33,451 bases of DNA from Burkholderia sp. Ac-20379 (GCF_017104645.1 NZ_JAAGPF010000053.1:1-33451); one strand, 5' to 3'. Shown: positions 1 through 8,474, numbered from the stretch's first letter. Made by a program: numbers and translations. Notes: generated from the sequence alone by a model not told the origin.

Positions 1-103
1 TGGCCGGCCACGCCGCCATCGTCACCGCCGCAACCGCCGCGGCCGCCGTCAGCGCCGCCGCCCGCGCCACGCGCGCGCCCTTCGAAAAGATGCTCTGCTT
101 CAT
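1..103 (-). CDS. Cytochrome c subunit of GMC-type dehydrogenase, N-terminal fragment
   Basis: Only the first 34 codons are in the window; the gene runs off the left edge. The translation starts MKQSIFSKGARVARAAAL and continues as an Ala/Val-rich hydrophobic stretch, which reads as a secretion signal peptide. Its ATG overlaps the stop of the GMC flavoprotein gene by four bases (ATGA), so it is co-translated third in the operon. In gluconate 2-dehydrogenase and FAD-glucose dehydrogenase operons this position holds the multi-haem cytochrome c subunit that passes electrons to the quinone pool. No CXXCH motif is visible in the fragment, so the identity rests on gene order alone. Confidence 0.6.
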   Translation of the reverse strand, partial: MKQSIFSKGARVARAAALTAAAAVAAVTMAAWPA

Positions 104-1875
104 ACGCTCACCAACGGGCCGGGGTTCTTCAGATACTGCGTGCGGATCGCGTGCGCGGACCAGTAGGCCAGCGCGGCCACCAGCCCGGTGGGGTTGTAGC
201 CGATCCCCTGCGGGAACGCCGACGCGCCCATCACGAACACGTTGTGCACGTCCCAGCTTTGCAGGTAGCGGTTCAGCACGCTCGTCTTCGGATCGGTGCC
301 CATGATCGCGCCGCCGACCAGGTGGGTCGTCTGATATTGGCGCGCATCGAAGTGCTTGCCGAATTCGCGCGTGGACACGCCGATCGCCTTCGGCCCCATC
401 GCCTCGGCGATCTTCTTCATCTGGCCGGTGACGTACTGCGCCATCTTGATGTCGTTGTCCTTCCAGTCGAACGTCATGCGCAACAGCGGCTGGCCGTACG
501 CATCGCGGTAGGTCGGATCGAGATCGAGGAACACGTCGCGATACGACATGTTCGAGCCGTGCGCGTCCATCGACACGGTGTGCGCGTAGTTGTCCTTGAC
601 GGCCTTCTTCCACGCCGAGCCCCACGCGGGCGTGCCGGCCGGCGTGGCGATGCCGCTGATCGGCTTGGCGCCGGCCTGGTTGACCCACAGCGGCGAGCCG
701 CCGACGAAGCCGAGCGGGCCGTGGTCGAAATTGTCGGCGTTGAAATCGTCGACGGCCACGCCGTTGCCGCCCGCGCCCACGAACGGGTTCGTCCAGGTGT
801 CCTTATCGAAGAACGCCTTGATCGTGGAGAGGTTCTGGTAGGCGAAGTTGCGCCCCACCACGCCCTCGCCCGACACCGGGTCGTAAGGCTTGCCGATGCC
901 CGACAGCAGCAGCAGGTGCACGTTGTGATACTGGAACGCGGCCACGATCACGAGATCGGCCGGCTGGAACACCTCGCGGCCGGCCGGATCGACGTAGGTC
1001 ACGCCGGTGGCGCGCTTTTTGTCGCCGTCGAGTTCGACGCGCAGCACGTGGCACTTCGAGCGCAGTTCGAACTTCGGCTCCTGTTTCAGCGCGGGCAGAA
1101 TGTTCAGGTTCGGCGACGCCTTCGAATACATGTAGCAGGCATAGCCGCTGCAATAGCCGCAGAAATTGCACGGCCCCATCTGTACGCCGTACGGGTTCGT
1201 ATACGGCCCCGACGTGTTGGCCGACGGCAGCCGGTACGGATGCAGTCCGAGCGATTGAGCGGCATCCGAGAAACGCTGCGCCGAGTAGGTATTCAGTTGC
1301 GCGGGCAACGGAAAATGGCTGCTGCGGTTCGCCTCGAACACGTTGCCGTCGCCCACCACCTTGCCATCCACGCGATAGGCCTGCCCCGAGGTGCCGAACA
1401 CCTTCTCGGCGAAATCGAAATACGGCTCCAGTTCCTCGTAGCTGACGCCGTAATCCTGGATCGTCATGCCTTCGGGAATGAACCGCTTGCCGTAGCGCTC
1501 CTCGTAATGGCTGCGCAGCCGCAGTTCCTCGGGCGTGATCCGGAAATGCACGCCGGACCAATGCAGCCCCGCGCCGCCCACGCCCTCGCCGGGCAGGAAC
1601 GCCGCGAGCTGGCGATACGGCAGCGCGGTGTCGCCGGGCGCATGGCGGATCGACACAGTCGTCTTCGACAGGTCGAGGAACAGCTTCTTGCGGACGTTGT
1701 AGGTCAGCTCGTCGAGCGTGTTCGGGTAGGCGCCGTCGGGGTACGTGTCGCGGTATTCGCCGCGCTCAAGCGCCACCACCGAGAGCCCGGCCTCGGTCAA
1801 TTCCTTCGCGAGGATCGCGCCGGTCCAGCCGAAGCCCACCACCACGGCGTCGACATGCGGTTTCTTCTCGGCCAT
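100..1875 (-). CDS. GMC-family FAD dehydrogenase, large subunit (gluconate 2-dehydrogenase type)
   Basis: Predicted 591 aa, close to the usual size of gluconate 2-dehydrogenase flavoprotein subunits. The FAD-binding fold is at the N-terminus (AVVVGFGWTGAILAKEL, about residues 10-26), followed by a GMC-type segment GEGVGGAGLHWSG near residue 96. A cysteine cluster CNFCGYCSGYAC near residue 235 resembles the segment that holds a [3Fe-4S] cluster in FAD-glucose dehydrogenase. The C-terminal GMC signature includes HLVGGAIMGTDP and GYNPTGLVAALAYWSA. The start is the ATG that shares one base with the stop of the upstream small-subunit gene (TGATG); longer readings in this frame run through that gene and are not real. 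The likely role is periplasmic oxidation of a sugar or sugar acid with electrons passed to the cytochrome c subunit. The exact substrate is not readable from sequence. Confidence 0.9.
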   Translation of the reverse strand: MAEKKPHVDAVVVGFGWTGAILAKELTEAGLSVVALERGEYRDTYPDGAYPNTLDELTYNVRKKLFLDLSKTTVSIRHAPGDTALPYRQLAAFLPGEGVGGAGLHWSGVHFRITPEELRLRSHYEERYGKRFIPEGMTIQDYGVSYEELEPYFDFAEKVFGTSGQAYRVDGKVVGDGNVFEANRSSHFPLPAQLNTYSAQRFSDAAQSLGLHPYRLPSANTSGPYTNPYGVQMGPCNFCGYCSGYACYMYSKASPNLNILPALKQEPKFELRSKCHVLRVELDGDKKRATGVTYVDPAGREVFQPADLVIVAAFQYHNVHLLLLSGIGKPYDPVSGEGVVGRNFAYQNLSTIKAFFDKDTWTNPFVGAGGNGVAVDDFNADNFDHGPLGFVGGSPLWVNQAGAKPISGIATPAGTPAWGSAWKKAVKDNYAHTVSMDAHGSNMSYRDVFLDLDPTYRDAYGQPLLRMTFDWKDNDIKMAQYVTGQMKKIAEAMGPKAIGVSTREFGKHFDARQYQTTHLVGGAIMGTDPKTSVLNRYLQSWDVHNVFVMGASAFPQGIGYNPTGLVAALAYWSAHAIRTQYLKNPGPLVSV

Positions 1876-2609
1876 CAGCCACGCTCCCCGTTGATCGACA
1901 GCGGCCCGTACGGGTAGGCCTTGCCGTTCTGATTGACGAAATCCATGAAATCCGCGCGCGCGCCGGGGAAGCCGATCATCTTCCACGCGGCCATGTCGCG
2001 GTTGCCGCCATGAATCGGGTCGCAGAAATAGCCTTCGCGCGTGTTCTGCAGCAGTTGCCCGAAGAACGTCCGGGCCGGCACGTCGCCCAGCTCCACCTTG
2101 CCGGCCTCGAGCGCGCCGAGCACGGCGTCGCGCGTGGCGGCATCGAGCTCCGCGAACGGCTTGCCGTAGGCGGTGCGGCAATAGCGGTTCACGGCCGCGA
2201 TGCCGAGCCGGTAGATGTCGCGCGGCACGAGCTTGAGCTGGTAACCGAGCTCGGGCGCACCTTCCTGGAACGGCCCCTGCATGTACCAGGTCGCGCCGTG
2301 CGCGTACGGCGTGTCCATCTGACGGTCGATGAACTCGGGCGCGCCGGCCTCCAGCGCGCCGGGGCCTTCGGCGTCGGCCGGAATCAGGCGGTCGCAGGCG
2401 GCGTTGACGAACGCCCATTCGGCGGTGTCGAAGAAGCGCGGCTTGTACGGGGCGCTGGACTGGGACGATGCCTGCGCGGCGGCCGTGGCAGCGGACGCGC
2501 CGCCGTGCTGGCCGAGATCGCAGCCGGCCAGCGAGGCGGCCGGCACGAGCGCGATCGTCGTCTGCAGGAAACGGCGTCGCGAGCCCGGTTTATCGGGAGG
2601 GGTGGTCAT
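1875..2609 (-). CDS. Gluconate 2-dehydrogenase subunit 3 family protein (small Tat subunit)
   Basis: Predicted 244 aa. The N-terminus SRRRFLQTTIALVPAASLAGC is a twin-arginine leader with a following cysteine, so it may be exported folded and possibly lipidated. In this family the small subunit carries the Tat signal for the flavoprotein, which has none of its own, and the two are exported as a complex. Downstream motifs such as DRLIPADAEGPGALEAG and the C-terminal tryptophan/aromatic-rich part (GYFCDPIHGGNRDMAAWKMIGFPG) are typical of subunit 3. It is first in a tightly coupled three-gene operon, and its stop overlaps the next start. The gene is preceded by a 342-bp gap with a palindromic operator candidate. 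Confidence 0.9.
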   Translation of the reverse strand: MTTPPDKPGSRRRFLQTTIALVPAASLAGCDLGQHGGASAATAAAQASSQSSAPYKPRFFDTAEWAFVNAACDRLIPADAEGPGALEAGAPEFIDRQMDTPYAHGATWYMQGPFQEGAPELGYQLKLVPRDIYRLGIAAVNRYCRTAYGKPFAELDAATRDAVLGALEAGKVELGDVPARTFFGQLLQNTREGYFCDPIHGGNRDMAAWKMIGFPGARADFMDFVNQNGKAYPYGPLSINGERG

Positions 2610-2951
2610 GATGGGGTCCGTTCGTTATGGGCGCGACGGGCGCGGGACGAAAGGCGTCGAACGCCACGGCCCCGCCATCTCGAAAAATCGGCGGGCTGCC
2701 GCCGGTTTTTTCGTTTCGACGCAATTTGGCGCTCGCAGTATAAATGGAACCGGTTCCATTGTGCGATATTCCGTCGCAACGGGTTATTGCAGGATTGGCA
2801 TGAATCGCTTGGGGCGTGCCGGGATAGCGGCGCGGGGGATGGGGAATGCGGGGGGAAGTGGAAACGCCAGGGTTCGGCGCGAAGGCCCGGGATACGGGCG
2901 GCGGCCCGGCCACGCCACGTGGCAATGCGGCCGCCCCGCTATCGGCTCAGA
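2610..2951. other. Intergenic region upstream of the dehydrogenase operon
   Basis: No convincing gene. The dehydrogenase side carries a palindrome next to a -10-like hexamer (separate entry). On the sigma-factor side, GGGCGGC at 2896-2902 can pair with GCCGCCC at 2930-2936, enclosing a perfect 10-bp palindrome GCCACGTGGC at 2914-2923. This could form a hairpin after the sigma-factor stop, but no T-run follows, so it is only a weak terminator candidate. Confidence 0.5.
2737..2760 (-). promoter_or_regulatory. LacI-type operator palindrome beside a -10 element
   Basis: AATGGAACCGGTTCCATT at 2743-2760 is a perfect 18-bp palindrome with a central CG, the typical layout of LacI-family operators, including gluconate/sugar-acid repressors. 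On the minus strand it is followed directly by TATACT (2737-2742), a good -10 hexamer, so the palindrome would occupy the -10/-35 spacer of a promoter driving the dehydrogenase operon. The -35 match is poor. The start codon is about 130 bp downstream. The regulator is not in the window. Confidence 0.65.
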
Positions 2952-3473
2952 TCAGGACGCCAGCAGAAAGCACGCGTCGTAGGCCGCCGCCATGTACCGC
3001 TTGACGGTGCGCTCGCTGATGCCCTGCCGCTCCGCGATCTCCGCGTAGGTCAGCCCCTCGAGCTGCGACAGCAGGAACGCGCCGCGCACCTTGGCCGGCA
3101 GCCGGTCGAGCATGGCGTCGATCTCGTGCAGCGTTTCGAGGATCAGGCAGCGCGCCTCGACCGACGGCGCCATCGCCTCGGGCAACAGCGCCAGCGCGTC
3201 GAACCAGGCGCGTTCGAGCGAGTTGCGGCGATAGTGATTGAGCACCAGCCGGCCGGCCACCGTGGTCAGGTAGGCGCGCGGCTCGCGCAGTTCGCGGGGA
3301 TCGAAATCGGCGCCGGCCCAGGCGGCCAGCACGCGCGCGAAGGTGTCCTGGGCCAGATCCGCGGCGTCCGACGCGTTGCCGAGCTTGCGGCGCAGCCAGC
3401 CCTGCAGCCACGCATGATGGTCGTGATACAACGCGCTCACTTCACGTTGCACGTCGGATCGGACAGCGGACAT
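2952..3473 (-). CDS. FecI-type ECF RNA polymerase sigma factor
   Basis: Predicted 173 aa, normal for an ECF sigma factor. Region 2 includes LYHDHHAWLQGWLRRKLG and DAADLAQDTFARVLA (about residues 15-50), a hallmark of iron-starvation FecI-like sigmas. Region 4 near the C-terminus has the helix-turn-helix LTYAEIAERQGISERTVKRYM (about residues 140-160). The chosen ATG has an AAAAGGGG ribosome site eight bases upstream. A Fur-box-like sequence lies about 50 bp upstream. No fecR-like anti-sigma gene or TonB receptor is adjacent, so it may be an anti-sigma-independent type. The target genes cannot be told from this window. Confidence 0.9.
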   Translation of the reverse strand: MSAVRSDVQREVSALYHDHHAWLQGWLRRKLGNASDAADLAQDTFARVLAAWAGADFDPRELREPRAYLTTVAGRLVLNHYRRNSLERAWFDALALLPEAMAPSVEARCLILETLHEIDAMLDRLPAKVRGAFLLSQLEGLTYAEIAERQGISERTVKRYMAAAYDACFLLAS

Positions 3474-3520
3474 CGAAGCAACCCCTTTTACGGCAAGCAC
3501 TTCGATTCGATTTCGAAGTG

Positions 3521-3543
3521 AAGATAAGAATGATTCGCATTTT
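3521..3543. promoter_or_regulatory. Fur-box-like site upstream of the ECF sigma gene
   Basis: The segment AAGAATGATTCGCATTT, preceded by AAGAT, closely matches the known Fur-box pattern of inverted hexamers around GAATGATTC (a typical box has ATGAGAATGATTCTCAT). It lies 48-70 bp upstream of the sigma-factor ATG, a suitable position for iron-dependent repression. Called by eye; no score was computed. Confidence 0.6.
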
Positions 3544-3620
3544 ATAGAATCGACGGCGTTGCGCAATCGGCCGATGCATGGCGGGATGACGCCAATCCAA
3601 CAGATTCGCGTTTTCTCTCT

Positions 3621-3635
3621 ACTGGTCTTACCAGT
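3621..3635. promoter_or_regulatory. FadR/GntR-type operator candidate 1
   Basis: ACTGGTCTTACCAGT is a perfect inverted repeat with 6-bp arms and a 3-bp spacer, matching the TGGT-N3-ACCA layout of FadR-subfamily GntR regulators such as PdhR and LldR. It sits in the divergent region between the sigma gene and the ABC importer. Confidence 0.55.
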
Positions 3636-3820
3636 ATGAACATAAGAAACACCCTGAATCGAACCCGCCGCCACGACGTCCTGCCGTGCATCCGGCCCCG
3701 CAAAATCGCCTGGAACGCCCATTCCACGCCCGTTTTCGGCGCTTTCCGTCCGCCTCGCACCCGAATGACGCATGCGGTTCGCGCGAAAACGGTGCATCGC
3801 CCAGCCCCATCGCCGCCCAC

Positions 3821-3835
3821 GCTGGTTAGACCAGC
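3821..3835. promoter_or_regulatory. FadR/GntR-type operator candidate 2
   Basis: GCTGGTTAGACCAGC is a second perfect inverted repeat with the same TGGT-N3-ACCA core as the site at 3621. The two centres are exactly 200 bp apart. It lies about 90 bp upstream of the binding-protein ATG and probably controls the importer operon. Confidence 0.6.
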
Positions 3836-3924
3836 CTGCCGCCACATGGCCCGGCTCTTGCTAAATGAAGACGGGGCCGCCTGCGGCCCAACCGACCGAC
3901 GACAACACCTACAGAGAACTCGCG

Positions 3925-4734
3925 ATGGACTTTCGACCGAACCGTACCGCTTCCCGCCGCGCCTGGCTCGCCGCGCTGCTCGCCGCTCCCGCCCTGCTGC
4001 TGATCGGCGCGCCCGCCGCACAGGCCGATGCGCTCGACACCATCGCCAAGAGCGGCGAGCTGCGCGTGGCGGTGCCGGAGGACTATCCGCCGTTCGGTTC
4101 GGTCGGCACCGACATGCAGCCGCAAGGCTATGACATCGACACGGCCGCGCTGCTGGCCAAGTCGCTCGGCGTGAAGCTCAAGCTGGTGCCGGTCAACAGC
4201 GCGAACCGCATTCCCTACCTGACGACCAACAAGGTCGATCTGGTGATCTCGTCGCTCGGCAAGACGCCCGACCGCGAGAAGGTGATCGACTTCTCGAGCG
4301 CCTACGGCCCGTACTTCCAGGGCGTGTTCGGCCCGGCCGACGTCAAGGTGTCCGGCCCGGCCGACCTGACCGGCAAGACCGTCGGCGCGACGCGCGGCGC
4401 GCTCGAGGAAATCGCGCTGACGCAGATGGCGCCGAACGCCACCATCAAGCGCTTCGAGGACAACAACGCCACCATCCAGGCGTTCCTGTCGGGCCAGGTG
4501 CAACTGATCGCGGCCGGCAACATCGTGGCCGCGGCGATCCTCGCCAAGAACCCGCCGCGCCGCCCCGAAACCAAGTTCGTGATCAAGAACTCGCCGTGCT
4601 TCGTCGGCCTGAACAAGAACGAGCCGCGCCTGCTCGCCAAGGTCGACGCCGCGCTCGCCCAGGCCAAGAAGGACGGCGCGCTCGACGCGATCTCGAAGAA
4701 GTGGCTGGGCCAGCCGCTGCCGGCCGGCCTGTAA
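3925..4734 (+). CDS. Amino acid ABC transporter, periplasmic substrate-binding protein
   Basis: Predicted 269 aa with a signal peptide (RRAWLAALLAAPALLL up to QADA near residue 34). The mature part has the SBP_bac_3 fold signatures: LRVAVPEDYPPFG at its start, GYDIDTAALLAKSLGVKLKLVPV, VDLVISSLGKTPDREKVIDFS and the C-terminal DGALDAISKKWLG. It would capture a polar amino acid or related small solute in the periplasm. The ATG at MDFRPN is chosen because it has AGAG upstream and places the signal peptide at the N-terminus; an earlier ATG in frame would add 20 unlikely residues. First gene of a four-gene importer operon. The ligand is unknown. Confidence 0.92.
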   Translation: MDFRPNRTASRRAWLAALLAAPALLLIGAPAAQADALDTIAKSGELRVAVPEDYPPFGSVGTDMQPQGYDIDTAALLAKSLGVKLKLVPVNSANRIPYLTTNKVDLVISSLGKTPDREKVIDFSSAYGPYFQGVFGPADVKVSGPADLTGKTVGATRGALEEIALTQMAPNATIKRFEDNNATIQAFLSGQVQLIAAGNIVAAAILAKNPPRRPETKFVIKNSPCFVGLNKNEPRLLAKVDAALAQAKKDGALDAISKKWLGQPLPAGL

Positions 4735-4765
4735 CGAACGGCGCGCGCAACGCATCGGCCCGATT

Positions 4766-4798
4766 CCGGCGGGCCGCCCCCGCCACGGTGGCGGCCCG
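4766..4798 (+). other. Intercistronic stem-loop between binding-protein and permease genes
   Basis: GGCGGGCCGCC (4766-4776) pairs perfectly with GGCGGCCCGCC (4788-4798) around an 11-base loop. There is no T-run, so it is not a standard terminator. Stem-loops just after a binding-protein gene are known to protect the upstream mRNA and raise binding protein over permease, which fits the position here. Confidence 0.6.
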
Positions 4799-4831
4799 CC
4801 GACCGATTCCTTCCATCGATCCGCATTCGAG

Positions 4832-5521
4832 ATGACCTACCAGCTTCAGTTCGGCGAGCTTGCCGAGTACGCGGGCATGTTCGCGAGCGGCGCCGCGACC
4901 ACGCTCGCGCTGACCGCCGTGTCCACCGTGCTCGGCCTGAGCCTCGGCGTGCTCGGCGCGGCCGCGCACGACACGCGCGCACCGGGCCTCGCCTGGCTGC
5001 GCGGCGCGACCGGCGCCTACGTCGAGGCGATCCGCAACACGCCGTTCCTGGTGCAGTTGTTCTTCGTGTTCTTCGGCCTGCCCGCGCTCGGCATCCATAT
5101 CGGCGAGGTCACGGCGGCGGTGCTGGCGATGACGCTGAACCTCGGCGCCTATTCGGTGGAAATCGTGCGCGCCGGCATGGCCGCCGTGCCGCGCGGCCAC
5201 CACGAAGCGGCCGCCGCGCTGGCGATGTCGCGCGCCCAGGCGTTCCGCCACGTCGTGCTGCCGCAGGCGTTCGCCAAGGTGTTCCCCGCGCTGACGAGCC
5301 AGATCGTGATCACCATGCTCGGCTCGGCCGTCGTCTCGCAGATCTCCGTGACCGACCTGACGTATGCGGCCAGCTACATCCAGTCGCGCAACTTCCGCGC
5401 GTTCGAAACCTACTTCGTGATCACCCTTGCGTATCTGGCGATGGCGCTGGTGCTGCGCTTCGCGCTCAACTCGGCCGGCCGCCGCCTGTTCGCGCGCCGC
5501 GTTGCAGGAGGCGCGCGATGA
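4832..5521 (+). CDS. Amino acid ABC transporter permease 1
   Basis: Predicted 229 aa, typical for the HisM/GltJ permease family. It is a hydrophobic multi-span protein with the family pattern EAIRNTPFLVQLFFVFFGLPALG near residue 70 and the cytoplasmic EAA loop EAAAALAMSRAQAFRHVVLPQA near residue 130, which docks to the ATPase. The last codons overlap the start of the second permease by four bases, so the two are translationally coupled. It would form a heterodimeric channel with the next gene product. Confidence 0.93.
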   Translation: MTYQLQFGELAEYAGMFASGAATTLALTAVSTVLGLSLGVLGAAAHDTRAPGLAWLRGATGAYVEAIRNTPFLVQLFFVFFGLPALGIHIGEVTAAVLAMTLNLGAYSVEIVRAGMAAVPRGHHEAAAALAMSRAQAFRHVVLPQAFAKVFPALTSQIVITMLGSAVVSQISVTDLTYAASYIQSRNFRAFETYFVITLAYLAMALVLRFALNSAGRRLFARRVAGGAR

Positions 5522-6154
5522 TCGAATTCACGTTCGGGCAGATTCTGTCGAACCTGCTGCTGGCCGCGCGCTGGACCGTGGTGCTGTCGCTCGTGTCGTT
5601 CGCGCTCGGCGGCGCGGTGGCGCTGGTGCTGCTCGCGATGCGCGTGTCGAATCACGCGCTGCTGCGCGGCATCGTCAAGGTCTATATCGAGGTGTTCCAA
5701 GGCACGCCGCTGCTGATGCAGTTGTTCGTGGTGTTCTTCGGCTTGCCGCTGCTCGGCCTCGACGTGCCGCCCTGGGTGGCCGCCACGCTCGGCCTGACGT
5801 TCTTCACCAGCGCGTATCTGGCCGAGATCTGGCGCGGCTGCGTGGAGGCGGTGCCGCGCGGGCAATGGGAGGCGTCGTCGAGCCTGGCGATGAGCTATCT
5901 CGAGCAGTTGCGCCACGTGATCCTGCCGCAGGCGGCGCGCATCGCCGTCGGACCGACCGTCGGCTTCGGCGTGCAGGCGATCAAGGACACCGCGCTGGTG
6001 TCCATCATCGGCTTCACCGAGCTGACCAAGGCCGGCCAGGTGATCTCGAACGCGACGTTCCGGCCGTTTCTCGTCTACGGCCTGGTCGCCCTCATCTACT
6101 TCGCGCTCTGCTATCCGCTGACCCGCTGGGCGCGCTCGCTGCAAAGGAAATGGC

Positions 6155-6168
<14 letters not shown>
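5518..6168 (+). CDS. Amino acid ABC transporter permease 2
   Basis: Predicted 216 aa inner-membrane permease of the same family as its upstream neighbour. It shows EVFQGTPLLMQLFVVFFGLPLLG and the EAA loop EASSSLAMSYLEQLRHVILPQA. Its ATG overlaps the previous stop (ATGA) and its 3' end overlaps the ATPase gene by 14 bases. Gene order binding protein, permease, permease, ATPase is standard for polar amino acid uptake systems. Confidence 0.93.
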
Positions 6169-6877
<709 letters not shown>

Positions 6878-7297
6878 GGCGCGCCGTGTGCGCGCTGTAA
6901 GCGGCGCGCGGCGAAGCCTTGCGGCGCAGCATCGCGGGCGGCGGGCCACGGCGGGGGGCGTCGGCGCGCCACGCGTGCATGGCTTGTGCGGCGCGTCGGC
7001 GCCGATGCGTTACGGCCCCTCGCGCTCGTGATCGACAGTAACAATCTTTGCGGGAACGGCCGCGTTCCCGGGCGAGTCCATGTCAACGTAACGAACGCAG
7101 CGCGCGTGCCGCCCCGCTGTCGCGCCGACAGCGCAGCCCGGCCACGCCAGCGCCCTCCGCCGCGTTCGGCTCGCCGCCGTATCGATGCCGGCTCCTCGCT
7201 TTCGCGCCTCGCCCCGCCCGTCATCATTGCGTCACGTCGCTACGGTTTTTCCGATGTCCCGCGCCGCCGCGCGGTTGCCTAGCCTTCGGAGTCCACC
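6878..7297. other. Hairpin-rich intergenic region
   Basis: 420 bp with no believable gene. Three perfect stems can be drawn: GCGCGCCG/CGGCGCGC (6879-6886 with 6902-6909) just after the ATPase stop, CGGGAACG/CGTTCCCG (7051-7058 with 7063-7070, loop GCCG), and CGCTGTC/GACAGCG (7115-7121 with 7127-7133). None is followed by a T-run. The first could help end the ABC operon; the others are unexplained. Confidence 0.45.
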
Positions 7298-7519
7298 ATG
7301 TTGAGCCCGCATGAACTCGCCACCCTGATGCTGATTCACGGCGCACCGGATGGGATCGATCCGGACCGCGTCGAGATCGATACGCTGCTCGCCCATCGCC
7401 TCGTGTCGGTCGAACCGCGCGCGGATGGCGTTGCGCGGCCGGCGTTGACGGCGACGGGGCGGTCGGTGTTGGCTGCGGCTGGAAGGATTGGGGTGGAGGG
7501 GGTTGATGCTGGCGGCTGA
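7298..7519 (+). CDS. Small protein of unknown function
   Basis: Predicted 73 aa. It starts at an ATG with GGAG six bases upstream and reads MLSPHELATLMLIHGAPDGI. The composition is leucine/alanine-rich with the acidic stretch DPDRVEIDTLL and a C-terminal LTATGRSVLAAAGRIG. There is no signal peptide or membrane segment. The ribosome site and GC-rich third positions argue it is real. From memory, similar short ORFs exist in other Burkholderia, but I could not check this. No function is assigned. Confidence 0.65.
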   Translation: MLSPHELATLMLIHGAPDGIDPDRVEIDTLLAHRLVSVEPRADGVARPALTATGRSVLAAAGRIGVEGVDAGG

Positions 7520-7574
7520 TTTGGCCGGAATCGGCCATGAACGGACATACCGCGTTTATGCCAACAACGGCCGC

Positions 7575-8474
7575 TTATTGCGGTAGATCCGACCTGACGA
7601 TCGCCGCGACCCAGTCGACGAACGTCCTGATTGCGACGGTGACGCGTGCCTGAGGATAGACAATGGAAATCGGTACGGGCGCGCATCTCGCACTGGCAAG
7701 CACCTCTTTGAGGCGTCCGCTTCGAAGATAGGCAGAGGCCGCAAACTCCGAAAGCTGGATCAAGCCGAGCCCTTCCAGTCCACACTGCAAATACGCCTCC
7801 GTTTCGTTAACTGCGAATCGGCTGCGCACAGGCATTTCCAGATTTTCGCCGTTCACGCAAAAACGCCAGTCGAGAGGCCGGCCGGTCGCATTAGAGAGGT
7901 AACTGATGGTGCGGTGAGTAGCAAGTGCGGCGATCGACTCCGGCTCCCCGTATTGCTTGAGGTATCGCGGCGAAGCACAGGTTAGCCAGTTGAGCTGCCC
8001 GAGCCGGCGGGCTATCAGCGTCGAATCTGCGAGCACGCCAGTGCGAATAGCGCAATCAATGCCGTCATAGATGAGATCCGATGGGCGATCGCTGAGACCG
8101 AGCACCAGTTCGATGTCGGGGTACTGAGCCTCGAATTCACGCAACCTCGGTACGATTATCGACCGGCCGATCACGCCGGGCATATCAACGCGAATCCGTC
8201 CGCGCGGCGCATTGGTCCGCATGGACACATCGCTCTCCGCGCTATCTACAGCCGAGAGAATCGCCTGGCAGGATACGAAATAGCGCGTCCCCGCCTCGGT
8301 AAGGCTAAGGCTTCGCGTGCTTCTCGTGAGCAGCGGCGTGCCGAGATGCACTTCCAGATTCTTTATCGTCGTGGTCACAGAAGAACGAGGCATTGACAAC
8401 GTCTCCGCAGCTTTACTGAAGCTTCGTGCCTCGACGACCCGTACGAATATTGTCATCGCTTGAAGTTTGTCCAT
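7575..8474 (-). CDS. LysR-family transcriptional regulator
   Basis: Predicted 299 aa from the ATG at MDKLQAMTIFVRVVEA, the usual start for this family; an in-frame ATG 42 bases upstream is possible, and neither has a clear ribosome site. The N-terminal helix-turn-helix is SFSKAAETLSMPRSSVTTTIKNLE (about residues 19-42), followed by LGTPLLTRSTRSLSLTEAG and a substrate-binding-like effector domain. It is divergent from the NmrA-like reductase at 8721, the classic layout for a LysR regulator and its target. The gene is less GC-rich than its flanks, which suggests later acquisition. Confidence 0.9.
   Translation of the reverse strand: MDKLQAMTIFVRVVEARSFSKAAETLSMPRSSVTTTIKNLEVHLGTPLLTRSTRSLSLTEAGTRYFVSCQAILSAVDSAESDVSMRTNAPRGRIRVDMPGVIGRSIIVPRLREFEAQYPDIELVLGLSDRPSDLIYDGIDCAIRTGVLADSTLIARRLGQLNWLTCASPRYLKQYGEPESIAALATHRTISYLSNATGRPLDWRFCVNGENLEMPVRSRFAVNETEAYLQCGLEGLGLIQLSEFAASAYLRSGRLKEVLASARCAPVPISIVYPQARVTVAIRTFVDWVAAIVRSDLPQ

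Larger units (their letters stand above)
3474..3924. other. Divergent regulatory region between sigma factor and ABC importer
   Basis: 451 bp without a believable gene; the open frames here lack a ribosome site and Burkholderia-like codon use. It holds a Fur-box-like site near the sigma gene and two perfect TGGT-N3-ACCA palindromes, listed separately. Confidence 0.6.

Noticed and set aside
100..2418. 772-codon minus-strand reading that extends the GMC gene upstream
   Set aside because: The extra 181 codons lie over the small-subunit gene in another frame and have shadow-like composition; the true start is at 1875.
2010..3521. Long plus-strand open frame of 503 codons
   Set aside because: It is antisense to the small subunit and the sigma factor, Arg/Ala/His-rich, and has no ribosome site; a by-product of high GC.
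3636..4133. Plus-strand open frame in the sigma/ABC gap
   Set aside because: It overlaps the binding-protein signal peptide region in another frame, lacks a ribosome site and resembles no family.
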